From: an uncultured Peptococcaceae bacterium
Lineage (GTDB): Bacteria > Bacillota > Peptococcia > Peptococcales > Peptococcaceae
Direction of reading: 5' to 3'
Assembly (NCBI GenBank): GCA_910585405.1
Contig: CAJUDO010000011.1
Coordinates: forward strand, 23,011-87,010
Length of the DNA: 64,000 nt
Shown: positions 45,726 to 55,739 of the stretch, in pieces
How the letters are laid out: every line of letters begins with the position of its first letter
How positions within the stretch are numbered: the first letter of the stretch is position 1
Translations under genes and position numbers: made by a program
The notes under the pieces: generated by a model
What the model was told of the DNA's origin: nothing
Database searches by the model: none
Seen by the model: the letters and a program-made list of their open reading frames with translations, nothing else

Positions 45726-46091
45726 TTACGCTATAGAAATATAGAAATATATATGAGGTTGTATTTGCAAAACACTGGGCAAAATTTCATCATGTTGTTC
45801 TTTTGTCTGTGATGTTTGCAACAGCGTTAGAAAGGATTTCTGTTTCCAGATAAACCCTGTAATACAACATGCGCAAATCAGGCTTATGAAGGATATTTCA
45901 TTGTATAAGTGGTAATCTTTCGGAAGAAAGACTAACAACACAAAAGTAAGAAATATTGCACGAGAACAGATTAACACCTGTTTAGGCCAATGTGGTTTTT
46001 CTTCAATATCTTCTTCTGATAATTCTTCTGTCCACTGCTGTTTTTGTAATTTTAATTCTTCTTTATAAGCATCATAATCAAAATCAGGCAT
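45726..46091 (-). CDS. Small membrane protein, unknown function
   Basis: A 121-residue protein with an acidic/helical N-terminus (about 1-35, YKEELKLQKQQW) and two adjacent hydrophobic segments (about 41-58 and 66-84). AGAAGG is spaced 8 bases from ATG 46091; a GTG at 46097 is too close. Not recognised. It could belong to the element at dif or to the host. Confidence 0.5.
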   Translation of the reverse strand: MPDFDYDAYKEELKLQKQQWTEELSEEDIEEKPHWPKQVLICSRAIFLTFVLLVFLPKDYHLYNEISFISLICACCITGFIWKQKSFLTLLQTSQTKEQHDEILPSVLQIQPHIYFYISIA

Positions 46092-46187
46092 TGGCACAAC
46101 CTTCTTTCATTATAGCAATCAATATGGATAACAATCAAATTTTATATTTTTAGTTTATCACACAAATGTAAAATATACAATAAAAAA

Positions 46188-46213
46188 TACCGGAATTATT
46201 GGTAATTCCGGTA
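46188..46213 (-). terminator. Terminator of pyrH-frr
   Basis: An 11-bp perfect stem (46188-46198 with 46203-46213), loop TTGG, followed on the minus strand by TTTTTTATTG. Confidence 0.9.
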
Positions 46214-46240
46214 CCATAGAGTTTGCTAGAAAATTATTGA

Positions 46241-46798
46241 TTATACTTCCATAATTTCTTTTTCTTTATTGTCAACCAATTTGTCCACTTCTGCGATGAA
46301 TTTGTCTGTCAGCTTCTGAATGCTTTCCTGAGCGCCTTTGCTTTCATCTTCCGTAATTTCTTTGGATTTTTCCAAGGCTTTCAATTCGTCATTTCCATCA
46401 CGACGAATGTTACGCACGCTGACTTTGGCTTCTTCCCCTTTTTTCTTTACCCGTTTTACCAGATCTTTTCTGTTTTCCTGGGTCAGCTGCGGCAATACCA
46501 AACGAATTACAATTCCGTCACTAGTTGGTGTAATCCCTAAATCTGACTTGAGGATTGCTTTCTCAATGGCAGAGATTGCGGACTTATCCCATGGCTGAAT
46601 GACCAGCATCCGTGCTTCTGGTGTGGAAATGTTAGCCAACTGATTGATTGGTGTTGGCGACCCATAATAATCCACCTGAATGCGGTCCAACAACGATGGA
46701 GAAGCCTTACCGGTGCGAATGGTCTGGAAATCGCTTCGCAACACACCAATGGTCTTGTTCATTCTTTCTTCTACATCTTGCTTAATCGTGTTAATCAT
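46241..46798 (-). CDS. frr: Ribosome recycling factor
   Basis: Splits post-termination ribosomes with EF-G. 185 residues; [14 protein letters not shown] near 27-40 and [25 protein letters not shown] near 115-140 are hallmark regions. GGGGAGG precedes the ATG. It lies 5 bases after the pyrH stop, with its ribosome site in the pyrH end, so it is coupled. Last gene of the run, followed by a terminator. Confidence 0.97.
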   Translation of the reverse strand: MINTIKQDVEERMNKTIGVLRSDFQTIRTGKASPSLLDRIQVDYYGSPTPINQLANISTPEARMLVIQPWDKSAISAIEKAILKSDLGITPTSDGIVIRLVLPQLTQENRKDLVKRVKKKGEEAKVSVRNIRRDGNDELKALEKSKEITEDESKGAQESIQKLTDKFIAEVDKLVDNKEKEIMEV

Positions 46799-46803
46799 AA
46801 ATA

Positions 46804-47586
<783 letters not shown>

Positions 47587-47604
47587 CTATATTATATCAT
47601 AAAT

Positions 47605-47630
47605 AAAGAGAACACAAGGGTGTTCTCTTT
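47605..47630 (-). terminator. Terminator after tsf
   Basis: An 11-bp perfect stem (47605-47615 with 47620-47630), loop AAGG; on the minus strand a TTTATTTAT stretch follows. It separates rpsB-tsf from pyrH-frr, and TATAAT-like boxes just beyond could start pyrH transcription. Confidence 0.75.
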
Positions 47631-47659
47631 AAAATTTTCAATATAAATAAATTAAGGAC

Positions 47660-48535
47660 TCAGCCTTTCATCTGCGCAGCTACTTCTGCAGCAAAGTCTT
47701 CCTGTTTCTTTTCCAGACCTTCGCCCATTTCATAGCGGACAAAACGAACAACTTCTGCATTTGCTTTTTTCAGCAGGCTGCTTACGCTTTCATCATCGCC
47801 TTTAATAAATGGCTGATCTACCAAGCATACTTCTTTGTAGTATTTTTCAATACGGCCTTCTACCATTTTTTCAATGATTTTTTCAGGTTTGCCTTCATTG
47901 CGGGCCTGTTCAGTCAATACTTCTTTTTCATGCTGTAATTCTGCAGATGGTACCTGAGTGCGATCCAAATAAGCAGGATTTGCAGCAGCTACCTGCATAG
48001 CAATGTCTTTTGCCAGTTCAGCATCTCCGCCCTTCATTTCTACCAAAGTCACGATTTTGCCGCCAGCATGAATGTAGGAAGCAATGATGCCATCTGTTTC
48101 AAAGCAAGTGAAACGACGCAAAGAAATGTTTTCACCGATTTTTGCGATTTTTTCAGTAACCAGAGCTGCAACAGTCTGTCCATCCAATTCGGAAGCAGAC
48201 AATGTTTCTAAGTCAGCTGGTTTAGTAGCGGCAACATGTTTCGCAATTCCATTTACCAAATCTTTAAATTCGTCTGTTTTTGCTACGAAATCGGTTTCAC
48301 AGTTTACTTCTACGATGACACCTGTTTTTGCATCGTCAGTAATGTAAGAACCAACCAGTCCTTCCGCTGCAATACGGCCTGCTTTTTTTGCAGCCTGGGC
48401 CAGACCTTTTTCACGCAGAAAGTCTACCGCTTTGTCCATATCGCCGTCGCATTCTGTCAACGCTTTTTTGCAGTCCATCATACCAGCGCCAGTCATTTCT
48501 CTTAATTCTTTCACCAATGCAGCTGTAATTGCCAA
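47660..48535 (-). CDS. tsf: Translation elongation factor Ts
   Basis: Nucleotide-exchange factor for EF-Tu. 291 residues; N-terminal UBA-like domain with [19 protein letters not shown], then dimerisation core with [13 protein letters not shown]. The start appears to be TTG at 48535, since no ATG lies at the N-terminus, with AGGGGGTAC upstream. A 12-bp hairpin lies between it and rpsB. Confidence 0.96.
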   Translation of the reverse strand: MAITAALVKELREMTGAGMMDCKKALTECDGDMDKAVDFLREKGLAQAAKKAGRIAAEGLVGSYITDDAKTGVIVEVNCETDFVAKTDEFKDLVNGIAKHVAATKPADLETLSASELDGQTVAALVTEKIAKIGENISLRRFTCFETDGIIASYIHAGGKIVTLVEMKGGDAELAKDIAMQVAAANPAYLDRTQVPSAELQHEKEVLTEQARNEGKPEKIIEKMVEGRIEKYYKEVCLVDQPFIKGDDESVSSLLKKANAEVVRFVRYEMGEGLEKKQEDFAAEVAAQMKG

Positions 48536-48568
48536 TGTAAGTACCCCCTATAAGTAATCTTATAAAAC

Positions 48569-48596
48569 CATAGGGTAACCATTCGGTTACCCTATG
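48569..48596 (-). repeat. Hairpin between rpsB and tsf
   Basis: CATAGGGTAACC (48569-48580) pairs perfectly with GGTTACCCTATG (48585-48596). Only a short T-rich tail follows on the minus strand, so it is an attenuator or processing stem. Confidence 0.65.
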
Positions 48597-48613
48597 AAAC
48601 TGTCTTATATAAA

Positions 48614-49357
48614 TTATTCTTCCACTTTTTCTGCTTCTTCAGCAACAACTTCTTCTGCTTCCGCAGCCATACTTTCGCCCTGTTTTGCTTCCAAAACAGC
48701 GTCACTGATAACAGAAGCCAATAATTTTACTGCTCTGATTGCATCGTCATTCCCAGGAATTACATAATCTACATCGTCAGGGTCACAGTTTGTATCTACA
48801 ATGGCTACCACCGGAATCCCCAATTTCTTTGCTTCAGTTACAGCAATTTTTTCTTTTCTCGGGTCAATTACGAACAAAGCGCCAGGCAGTTCTGGCATTT
48901 CTTTAATACCGCCCAGGAACCGTTCCAATTTTTCTTTTTCACCCAACAATTTGAATTTTTCTTTTTTGGTCAGAAGATCCAGTGTCCCTTCTGCTTCCAT
49001 TTCTTCCAATTTTCTCAGACGTTTGATACGTTTTTCAATTGTCTGATAGTTGGTCAGCATGCCACCTAACCATCTTTCGTTTACATAGAACTGCTCACAT
49101 CTCAAAGCTTCTTCTTTGATTGTTTCCTGAGCCTGTTTCTTTGTACCAACGAACAGTACTGGTTTGCCTGCTGCTGCTACTTCGCGTACAAAATCATACG
49201 CTTCTACCACTTTTTTTACTGTTTTCTGCAGGTCAATGATATAGATACCATTTCTTTCTGCAAAAATGTAAGGAGCCATTTTCGGGTTCCAACGTCTTGT
49301 TTGATGACCAAAATGTACACCAGCCTCTAATAACTGTTTCATAGAGATTACTGCCAT
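48614..49357 (-). CDS. rpsB: 30S ribosomal protein S2
   Basis: 247 residues with the S2 features [22 protein letters not shown] at the N-terminus and the [14 protein letters not shown] region. The C-terminus is an acidic Glu/Ala tail. The frame opens 3 codons earlier, but GAGGAGGTG favours ATG 49357. First gene of rpsB-tsf. Confidence 0.97.
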   Translation of the reverse strand: MAVISMKQLLEAGVHFGHQTRRWNPKMAPYIFAERNGIYIIDLQKTVKKVVEAYDFVREVAAAGKPVLFVGTKKQAQETIKEEALRCEQFYVNERWLGGMLTNYQTIEKRIKRLRKLEEMEAEGTLDLLTKKEKFKLLGEKEKLERFLGGIKEMPELPGALFVIDPRKEKIAVTEAKKLGIPVVAIVDTNCDPDDVDYVIPGNDDAIRAVKLLASVISDAVLEAKQGESMAAEAEEVVAEEAEKVEE

Positions 49358-49415
49358 TTCGGACACCTCCTCTCATAAATTAGATTTTTTGTTGCATTCC
49401 TCCGCCTGCATCCTC

Positions 49416-49451
49416 TTTTACAGGAACCTAAATCAGGCTCTGCCTGTAAAA
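49416..49451 (-). promoter_or_regulatory. rpsB leader hairpin
   Basis: TTTTACAGG (49416-49424) pairs perfectly with CCTGTAAAA (49443-49451) in the rpsB 5' leader, with possible inner pairing. It may be an autoregulatory S2 target; that is inference. Confidence 0.5.
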
Positions 49452-49591
49452 TCAACAGACGTGCGTATTTGCACCGTTAATTATATTAGCATACAGTAAG
49501 ATGAATTTCAATCTTTTTTTCGCGATTTTTTAAGAGATTTTTTATAAATTATCCCATACAAAAACAATTCACAGCATCAACCTTGTTCCTA

Positions 49592-51046
49592 TTATTTTCT
49601 ATGCAAAGAAATCTGATATTTATCGTAGTATGGAGCAATGTTGTCTCTAATTCCCCGCCCGTCAGCTTTACTGAATAATGCAGCACGATCTCTGCGGCTT
49701 TGCATCTCCGCTTTCACACTGCCGGGACCATTCACACAGCCACCCTCGCAGGCCATTCCTTCAATAAAGTCTTCAGACAATTTGCCTACTTTCATCATCA
49801 ATAAAGCTTTTTTACATTCCTGGGCACCATTACACTGGGCCACCTTAGCGTCAACCTCGGCATTCATTTCCTTAAAAGCCTGCAGAACAGCAGCAGTTAC
49901 ACCGCCGGAAGCGCCGAATTTTTTCCCATAAATACTGCCCTGTTGAAGTACAGCATTGGATGCCTGCAGTTCAACTCCTTTGGCATGGAACATCGCATCC
50001 AGTTCCTCAAAGGTCAGCGCATAATCGGCATTATCCTGCGTGATAGACTCAATGACCTCACTTTTTTTAGCGATGCAAGGCCCGATAAATACTGTAATCG
50101 CCCCAGGGTGTTCAGCACGGATTAAACGAGCTACAGCAGACATCGGTGAAACTGTGGTGGAGATATTTCCTTCCAACTGGGGAAAATGTTTTTTCACCAT
50201 GGTTACAAAGGCAGGACAACAAGAGGTAGTCATTTTTTTGCCTTCTTGATAAGCTTCTAGCCATTCCTTTGCTTCACTGTCTGCTACAAAATCACCGCCC
50301 AGGGCAACTTCGTACATGTCAGCAAATCCTAGCTGACGAATGCCTTCTGCCAAATCTGCCATAGAAGCATTGCCAAACTGCCCTTCCCCTGCCGGCGCTA
50401 CCATTGCATATACCGGCAAACCACTGTTAATTAAATTGATTACACTCACCATGAAAGAGCGGTCCATGATGGCACCAAAAGGACAGTTTTTGATACATTG
50501 ACCACAGTGAATACACTTATTTTCATCAACGACAACAATCTTATTTTCGTCCATACTGATGGCATCCACTGGGCAACTCCGCTTACATGGACGCATCAAA
50601 TCGGCAATCGCATTATAAGGGCAAGCCTGATAGCATTTTCCGCATTCCTTGCAAAGCTGTGTGTCAATTACTGCTTTGTCCCGCATGATGGTAATAGCAT
50701 GAAAATTACAAGCCTGCTGACATTTACGGCTCATACAGCGCTGACAGTTATCCGTTACGACATAACGATTGATAGGACAACCCTCACAGGCAGACTCGAC
50801 AACTTGTACAATATTTCTGTTTTCCTTATCCTGAATAGGTGAGCGGCCTTCCGCTACACGAATCCTCTGACGAATTATTTCCCGTTCTTTGTATACACAG
50901 CAGCGGAAATTGGCCTGAGGTCCGGGAATAATATCAAAGGGAATCTGATCTCTTTTTTCTTCCAAATCTCCAGCAAAGGCATGCTTTGCCACTTGGTATA
51001 ATACTTCGTGTTTTACACTTACAATCGTTGCATCTTTATCCAGCAT
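49592..51046 (-). CDS. [FeFe]-hydrogenase, group B-like
   Basis: A 484-residue iron-only hydrogenase. The N-terminal half has Cys-rich ferredoxin-type motifs (CQRCMSRKCQQAC, CKECGKCYQACP and CIHCGQCIKNCP). The H-cluster motifs are TSCCPA (L1), FIGPCIAKKSE (L2) and EGMACEGGCVNGPG (L3). The L2 Met of classical bidirectional enzymes is replaced by Gly (GPC), as in group B/C enzymes. AAAGGAG precedes the ATG. Last gene of the four-gene hydrogenase operon. Likely electron partner: ferredoxin. Confidence 0.88.
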   Translation of the reverse strand: MLDKDATIVSVKHEVLYQVAKHAFAGDLEEKRDQIPFDIIPGPQANFRCCVYKEREIIRQRIRVAEGRSPIQDKENRNIVQVVESACEGCPINRYVVTDNCQRCMSRKCQQACNFHAITIMRDKAVIDTQLCKECGKCYQACPYNAIADLMRPCKRSCPVDAISMDENKIVVVDENKCIHCGQCIKNCPFGAIMDRSFMVSVINLINSGLPVYAMVAPAGEGQFGNASMADLAEGIRQLGFADMYEVALGGDFVADSEAKEWLEAYQEGKKMTTSCCPAFVTMVKKHFPQLEGNISTTVSPMSAVARLIRAEHPGAITVFIGPCIAKKSEVIESITQDNADYALTFEELDAMFHAKGVELQASNAVLQQGSIYGKKFGASGGVTAAVLQAFKEMNAEVDAKVAQCNGAQECKKALLMMKVGKLSEDFIEGMACEGGCVNGPGSVKAEMQSRRDRAALFSKADGRGIRDNIAPYYDKYQISLHRK

Positions 51047-51075
51047 ACAAATACTCCTTTTATATCCATACTATT

Positions 51076-52248
51076 TTACATATAGCTGATCGAAACCGTT
51101 TTACCAGCTTTCTCAATTGCCTCTTTCAGCTGCTCAATCAGTGCTACTCGCAAATTAAAATCAAAAGGAATCATGGGATTTTGATAGGCGGCGTTAATAG
51201 TTCTTCCCACAAACAATTTGAGGTCTGTACAATTTTCAATCAAAAGTTTTGCCAGACGGGCGCCGCCATCCTTTTGATCCAGTTGGTCAAAAAAATCTCG
51301 GCTCAACTCATCCTCATTATATTGCTTAAAGAGCTGTAATACGCGATTCAATGTCACAATCCCCTCTGTGACCAAATCAATTCCCTCCAGTGTTGCCATA
51401 GGAGGTACATCGGCGCTGAAATATTCCAGCGACACCTCTAAAGGTTTGCCTAGTACTCTGGAAACAATATTGGCACTGGTACCGCCGCAAACGACAGATA
51501 CTCCGTCCATCTGCATGAACTTCTGCACCATTCGTTCGTCATCTTCCTGATTGATCGGCGGTCCTGTGAAAATTTTCACCATTTTTTTGTCTATAACACG
51601 AACTGCCGCTACTGTAGTATCGTCACCAGGACTCTGCTCGTACAATTCCCGGCAGTATTCTGTCAAACCAGTTGTAATTCGCGATGGCATTTCTTGACCG
51701 GCGTAATGCGCTTCAATATATTTGGACACACCATCAATGCCCCAGCCGAAGTCACAAAAACGACCGACACCGGCGTGGGTTACACCGTCGCTCATCAAAA
51801 CAAATAGATCGCCTGTTTGGGCATAAATCCGACATTCTTTTACCTTTTTGCCCGCTACCTCACATTCATAAAAAGGTAATTCCAGTAGCTTCCCGTCTCG
51901 CATAAAAATACACCCGGGACTGTCAAAATCTACTATATAGGTCTCACCACTGTCATAGATTTGCAAAATGGTAAAGGTAGAATAGGCTACCTGTCGTACC
52001 TGGCAAATAGGTAACGTTTTAGCAATAGTTTCCACGCATTCATCTAACGATGAGCCATTATAAAGCATAGTGCCCAAAATTTTGGCCGTCAGTGTAGATA
52101 AAATATTAGCTTTCACCCCACTACCCATACCGTCGGCCAAAATTAAAATCGTGGAATTTTCCGTTTTCAAAAGCTCAATGTGATCGCCACACAATTCCTC
52201 ATTGCGCTTGTTTAAACTTTTATATGCGACATCTACTTTTAATTTCAT
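51076..52248 (-). CDS. SpoIIE/PP2C-type serine phosphatase
   Basis: A 390-residue protein. The N-terminal half is a SpoIIE-like PP2C phosphatase: LADGMGSG near 37-44, VLMSDGVT near 150 and DDTTVAAVR near 204 carry the acidic metal ligands. The C-terminal half (about 220-390) is a helical domain I do not recognise. It lies between an H-cluster sensor and a hydrogenase, 3 bases after hydS, an arrangement known for group C [FeFe]-hydrogenase clusters. Probably relays hydrogen or redox signals by dephosphorylation. Confidence 0.85.
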   Translation of the reverse strand: MKLKVDVAYKSLNKRNEELCGDHIELLKTENSTILILADGMGSGVKANILSTLTAKILGTMLYNGSSLDECVETIAKTLPICQVRQVAYSTFTILQIYDSGETYIVDFDSPGCIFMRDGKLLELPFYECEVAGKKVKECRIYAQTGDLFVLMSDGVTHAGVGRFCDFGWGIDGVSKYIEAHYAGQEMPSRITTGLTEYCRELYEQSPGDDTTVAAVRVIDKKMVKIFTGPPINQEDDERMVQKFMQMDGVSVVCGGTSANIVSRVLGKPLEVSLEYFSADVPPMATLEGIDLVTEGIVTLNRVLQLFKQYNEDELSRDFFDQLDQKDGGARLAKLLIENCTDLKLFVGRTINAAYQNPMIPFDFNLRVALIEQLKEAIEKAGKTVSISYM

Positions 52249-52251
52249 AAC

Positions 52252-53982
52252 TTACTTCCGCCCCAGCTCTTCCTGATCAGAGAGAATCATATTGCGCAGT
52301 TTTGTCAAACTCACCTTAGTTTCTGCTGTGGTTTCCCCCAGCAAGCTGGCAATCTGCTGCGCCACCATCATTTGTTTATCAATCACGTTTTGCGCCATCT
52401 CTACTGTTTCCAGCCGCATACTGTATTGCTGCTGTTTCTTTATTTCTTCCGCTGTAATGTTCTGGAACAAGCCCATCACGCTGTCCTGTTCCTCCATATA
52501 AATGATATCCTGCAGAAAATACAGCTCATACTGGGGATAGTAAACCTTTTTGCCATAAATGTTTTGATGATTTTCATACACAGCGCGAAAATCATCATCG
52601 GGAATGACGTCACGCAAAGGAAGATGCTTTACCGCACTTCTGTTTTTGCCGAAGCATACTTCTGCCGCTTTGGAAAATTCTTCAATACACATCTCTCTGT
52701 TTACTGCTAAAATGGCATCAGGAGATTTATCCATAATGGTCTTGGCCATAGAACGGGCCTGTTCCTGCATGTAAGGCATACACATAGTCAACTCTGCCTT
52801 TCCCTGATATACCGCGATCGCCTTATCTCGACAAGACGGATAGCCGCAAGCCGAGCAATTCAGTTCATCCTTGACAGTATTTTTCCCAATTTTGCGTAAG
52901 ATTTCACGAATTTCTTCCTCCGTGGGCATCAATACAGCAGCAGAACGGTCATGAAACTCTCGATAAAAATAGTCTGCTGGTTTTTCTGGAAAATCTTTAG
53001 GCTGCTCCGATTTATCGGGCACGATGTGTTCCAGTTTCAGCTTTTTGTGAAAACGAGAATATTTTCTGTGAGCGATGGCAGGTCCTTCAATACAACTGCC
53101 CCTGCAAGCACTCATTTCCACAAAGCAATGTTCCACCTCTCCCTTTTCCATACTTTCTAACATAGCTACACAATCCTCTAAGCCATGTACCGCGATCGTT
53201 TGATACTCATGTGTGTCTGCAACAGCCTTTACAGCGGAAAGAATACCGCCGCTTACAGGATACAGCCGATTCACTTTAGGATTACGATTATCCATCCGCT
53301 CCGGTTCGCATTGCTGCAGTTCGATACCCGCTTCCTTCAGCCAAGCTTCCAACTCTACAAAGTCAATGACGGCATCCACATATCCGCTGGTGCGGCTGTC
53401 GATTTCCGCTTCCCGCTTTTTGGCAATGCAGGGACCGATAAACACCACCCGCATATTGTCCCCCAGTTCCTCATGCAGCATCTTTCCGTGCGCCACCATA
53501 GGCGAGAGCACCGGCGCCAAATAGGGAGCCAGTGCAGGATGATGCAGTTCTACCAATTCATTGGCACTGGGACAGCAAGTCGTAATAATATTTTTCATCT
53601 TACCTTCCTTCAGAAGGCGCGCATATTCCTCTGTTACATAAGCAGCTGCTTCTGATGTTTCCCGCACTTGCGTAAAGCCTAATTTTTTCAGCGCAGCCAC
53701 CACTTGTCCAGGATGCGTATGATCCAGCGCTACCAGATAAGAAGGCGCCAAAGAAGCGATGATATGCTCATGATGTTGAATATAGTACTTCACTTTATCC
53801 AAATCACTGATAAATTGCTTCGCATTTTGAGGGCATACCTCCATACAACGTCCACAAAGAATACACTGATCGTCTATAATCTGCGCCTGCCCGTTTTTTA
53901 CCTCAATGGCTTTTACTGCGCAGCTGCGTACGCATTTATAACAATTTTTACATTGAGCTTCTTCAAATCCGATCACCTTCAT
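52252..53982 (-). CDS. Sensory [FeFe]-hydrogenase-like protein with PAS domain (HydS type)
   Basis: A 576-residue protein with two N-terminal 4Fe-4S motifs (C11/C14/C17/C21 and C40/C43/C46/C50). An H-cluster domain follows with TTCCPS (L1), GPCIAKKRE (L2) and EMSACRGSC (L3), then another Cys motif (CSACGYPSCRDKA), a PAS domain (about 410-500) and a helical C-terminus. This layout fits group C, putative hydrogen-sensing hydrogenases. The start overlaps the stop of the upstream gene (ATGA). Its output is probably the PP2C phosphatase encoded next. Confidence 0.88.
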   Translation of the reverse strand: MKVIGFEEAQCKNCYKCVRSCAVKAIEVKNGQAQIIDDQCILCGRCMEVCPQNAKQFISDLDKVKYYIQHHEHIIASLAPSYLVALDHTHPGQVVAALKKLGFTQVRETSEAAAYVTEEYARLLKEGKMKNIITTCCPSANELVELHHPALAPYLAPVLSPMVAHGKMLHEELGDNMRVVFIGPCIAKKREAEIDSRTSGYVDAVIDFVELEAWLKEAGIELQQCEPERMDNRNPKVNRLYPVSGGILSAVKAVADTHEYQTIAVHGLEDCVAMLESMEKGEVEHCFVEMSACRGSCIEGPAIAHRKYSRFHKKLKLEHIVPDKSEQPKDFPEKPADYFYREFHDRSAAVLMPTEEEIREILRKIGKNTVKDELNCSACGYPSCRDKAIAVYQGKAELTMCMPYMQEQARSMAKTIMDKSPDAILAVNREMCIEEFSKAAEVCFGKNRSAVKHLPLRDVIPDDDFRAVYENHQNIYGKKVYYPQYELYFLQDIIYMEEQDSVMGLFQNITAEEIKKQQQYSMRLETVEMAQNVIDKQMMVAQQIASLLGETTAETKVSLTKLRNMILSDQEELGRK

Positions 53983-54227
53983 GCCGATACTCTCCGCATA
54001 ATTTCATCCTGGAAAAATTGCTCTGTATCTTCTGGCTTTAAATAAAATAACTCATCATCAAGCTTGATGCTGACTCCTTCTACACTGCATTTTCCCATAC
54101 AAAAAGCACCTTTCAGATGAATGCGGTCTGTAAGGTTCTTTTCTTCAATAATTTTTTCCAGTTTAGCAACAATATCTCTGGCACCTTTCAGATGACAGGA
54201 ACTGCCGATACAAATGGTAATTTCCAT
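53979..54227 (-). CDS. 2Fe-2S thioredoxin-like ferredoxin (NuoE-like)
   Basis: An 82-residue protein with four Cys at 6, 11, 43 and 47 (ICIGSSC and FCMGKC), the pattern of thioredoxin-fold 2Fe-2S ferredoxins related to NuoE/HydC. AGGGAGG precedes the ATG. First gene of the hydrogenase operon; four-base overlap with hydS. Probably an electron-transfer partner of the H-cluster proteins. Confidence 0.85.
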   Translation of the reverse strand: MEITICIGSSCHLKGARDIVAKLEKIIEEKNLTDRIHLKGAFCMGKCSVEGVSIKLDDELFYLKPEDTEQFFQDEIMRRVSA

Positions 54228-54259
54228 AGTAAAATCCTCCCTGAAGAATTGAAATATTA

Positions 54260-54277
54260 TTGTGAAATGTTTCTCTA
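54260..54277 (-). promoter_or_regulatory. Rex-like operator at hydrogenase operon
   Basis: TTGTGAAATGTTTCTCTA matches the Rex consensus form TTGTGAAATATTTCACAA at 15 of 18 positions. It lies directly downstream of the -10, overlapping the expected start of transcription, so a repressor bound there would block the operon. Rex senses the NADH/NAD ratio. Confidence 0.5.
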
Positions 54278-54285
54278 TAAATAAT

Positions 54286-54315
54286 ATAATATTACATTCA
54301 AAATGTCCACTTCAA
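54286..54315 (-). promoter_or_regulatory. Promoter of hydrogenase operon
   Basis: On the minus strand TTGAAG, 18-base spacer, TATTAT (forward 54310-54315 and 54286-54291). Confidence 0.6.
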
Positions 54316-54525
54316 AATATCAAAATTATTTTCATGAATGTGCATTTTGTCACAATTTTATTTTCTAAGAGTTGTCCCGCTGCAAAAATAATATGCAACC
54401 AGCCAATTTAGTTATCTATATATTTATATATTCTCCTCTATTTTTCTTGTAGAAGACTATTGCCCAAGCAAAAAGAGGTATGTTAAAATAATCAAAATAG
54501 CCATTTCGTGAAGGAGCGAGTTATC
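54316..54525. other. Divergent control region hydrogenase / niaR
   Basis: AT-rich, no gene. A candidate niaR promoter is TTGCCC (54460-54465), 18-base spacer, TAAAAT (54484-54489). A second TTTTGTCACAA half-site near 54345 could also bind Rex weakly. Confidence 0.45.
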
Positions 54526-55044
54526 ATGTCAGCAGAAGTCCGTCGAGAAAGAATCATTGGATTATTAAAAGCTTCCGATCTCCCATTGTCCGGTACTGAG
54601 TTGGCCAAGCAGTGCCAGATCAGTCGTCAGATTATCGTGCAGGATATTGCCCGCCTGCGGGCAAGCGGATATCAAATTTTATCCACTACCAAAGGATATT
54701 TACTGCAAAGTGCTCCCTCTAATACCTGTACGCTGCAAGTCCAGCACACAGATCAGCAGATTGAAGATGAATTAAATACCATTGTAGATTTGGGCGGCAC
54801 AGTGCTGGACGTTTCTGTGCAGCATGATATTTACGGAACTCTAACCGCTCCGCTCTATGTTTCTTCCCGCTTACAGGTGCAGGAATTCCTGCATTCTCTG
54901 AAAAAGCGTCAGGCCAATCCTCTGAAGAATCTCACGGCTGATGTTCACTTCCACACCATTGAGGCTGACTCAGAAGAAATCCTCCGTCTCATCGAAAAAT
55001 CTCTGCGACAAAAGGGCTATCTGCTCAAACGCGTGGAGCAATAA
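54526..55044 (+). CDS. niaR: NiaR-type transcription repressor of NAD synthesis (HTH_11 + 3H domain)
   Basis: A 172-residue regulator. The N-terminal helix-turn-helix (RRERIIGLLKASDLPLSGTELA) is followed by a 3H ligand domain with conserved His motifs (QHDIYG and VHFHTIEA). NiaR (YrxA) represses NAD-biosynthesis or niacin-uptake genes when nicotinic acid is present. GAAGGAGCGAG precedes ATG 54526; ATG 54508 lacks a site. No target gene lies in the window. Confidence 0.85.
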   Translation: MSAEVRRERIIGLLKASDLPLSGTELAKQCQISRQIIVQDIARLRASGYQILSTTKGYLLQSAPSNTCTLQVQHTDQQIEDELNTIVDLGGTVLDVSVQHDIYGTLTAPLYVSSRLQVQEFLHSLKKRQANPLKNLTADVHFHTIEADSEEILRLIEKSLRQKGYLLKRVEQ

Positions 55045-55078
55045 CAGACAGCGAACCTGAAATACAAAAATACATTAC

Positions 55079-55133
55079 AAACAGCAAAACAGCTTTTCCT
55101 ATACGGCCGATAGGAAAAGCTGTTTTGCTGTTT
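55079..55133. terminator. Perfect 24-bp bidirectional terminator
   Basis: 55079-55102 pairs perfectly with 55110-55133, loop ACGGCCG; it ends niaR on one strand and the three-gene minus-strand operon on the other. Confidence 0.85.
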
Positions 55134-55146
55134 CAATTTTTCGTGC

Positions 55147-55728
55147 TTATGCGTTTTGCTCGCTTTGCTTTATATTCTCTAACCAAGCGGAGTAGGCCAC
55201 AATGGGCAAAATCACTACTTCCTCCAACGCAGCTTCTTTGCCTATGGCCATTTGTACCCCTGTCTCCAGCAGTTCTTCCCATTGCCAGCTCTCCAGTTGG
55301 GTGAGTTGGGGGTCTTCTAGGTCAGGCACTTTGCTGAAAGCTAAAAGCAACATACGGATAGGAAAAGAATTCAACTGAGCCATCTGTTGTAACCATTGCA
55401 GATGGCATTGCAGCTGCTCCTGATAAAAATCTTCTTGCTGTACATAAGCCAGAATGACCAATAATCCAGTGTCTCCTTCTGCAGTATGCAGGATACCTGC
55501 ACCTTGCCATGGACCTGGTCCGATGACAAATTGGCTTTCTATACCGTAGTCTTCCAGCTTTCGCTGTAAAAACTCTGCCTGTTCCTCATCCTGAGTCGGC
55601 AAAGTCGTTGGTGGCAGCCACTCCACGTTCACCAGTGTGCCGCCGGTCATAATACTGAGCAATCGCTCCAAACGCCCATTCTGTGCCAAAAGCGCAGTGA
55701 GCCATTGCTCCTTCGTTGCAAACTCCAT
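55147..55728 (-). CDS. Hypothetical protein
   Basis: A 193-residue soluble protein with no recognised motif. It has a central hydrophobic/Gly segment (GPGPWQGAGILH, near 71-82) and acidic helices. AGGAGATGACGG lies before the ATG, inside the end of the PHP gene. Third gene of an abm-PHP-unknown operon. Unknown. Confidence 0.6.
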   Translation of the reverse strand: MEFATKEQWLTALLAQNGRLERLLSIMTGGTLVNVEWLPPTTLPTQDEEQAEFLQRKLEDYGIESQFVIGPGPWQGAGILHTAEGDTGLLVILAYVQQEDFYQEQLQCHLQWLQQMAQLNSFPIRMLLLAFSKVPDLEDPQLTQLESWQWEELLETGVQMAIGKEAALEEVVILPIVAYSAWLENIKQSEQNA

Positions 55729-55739
55729 ACCGTCATCTC

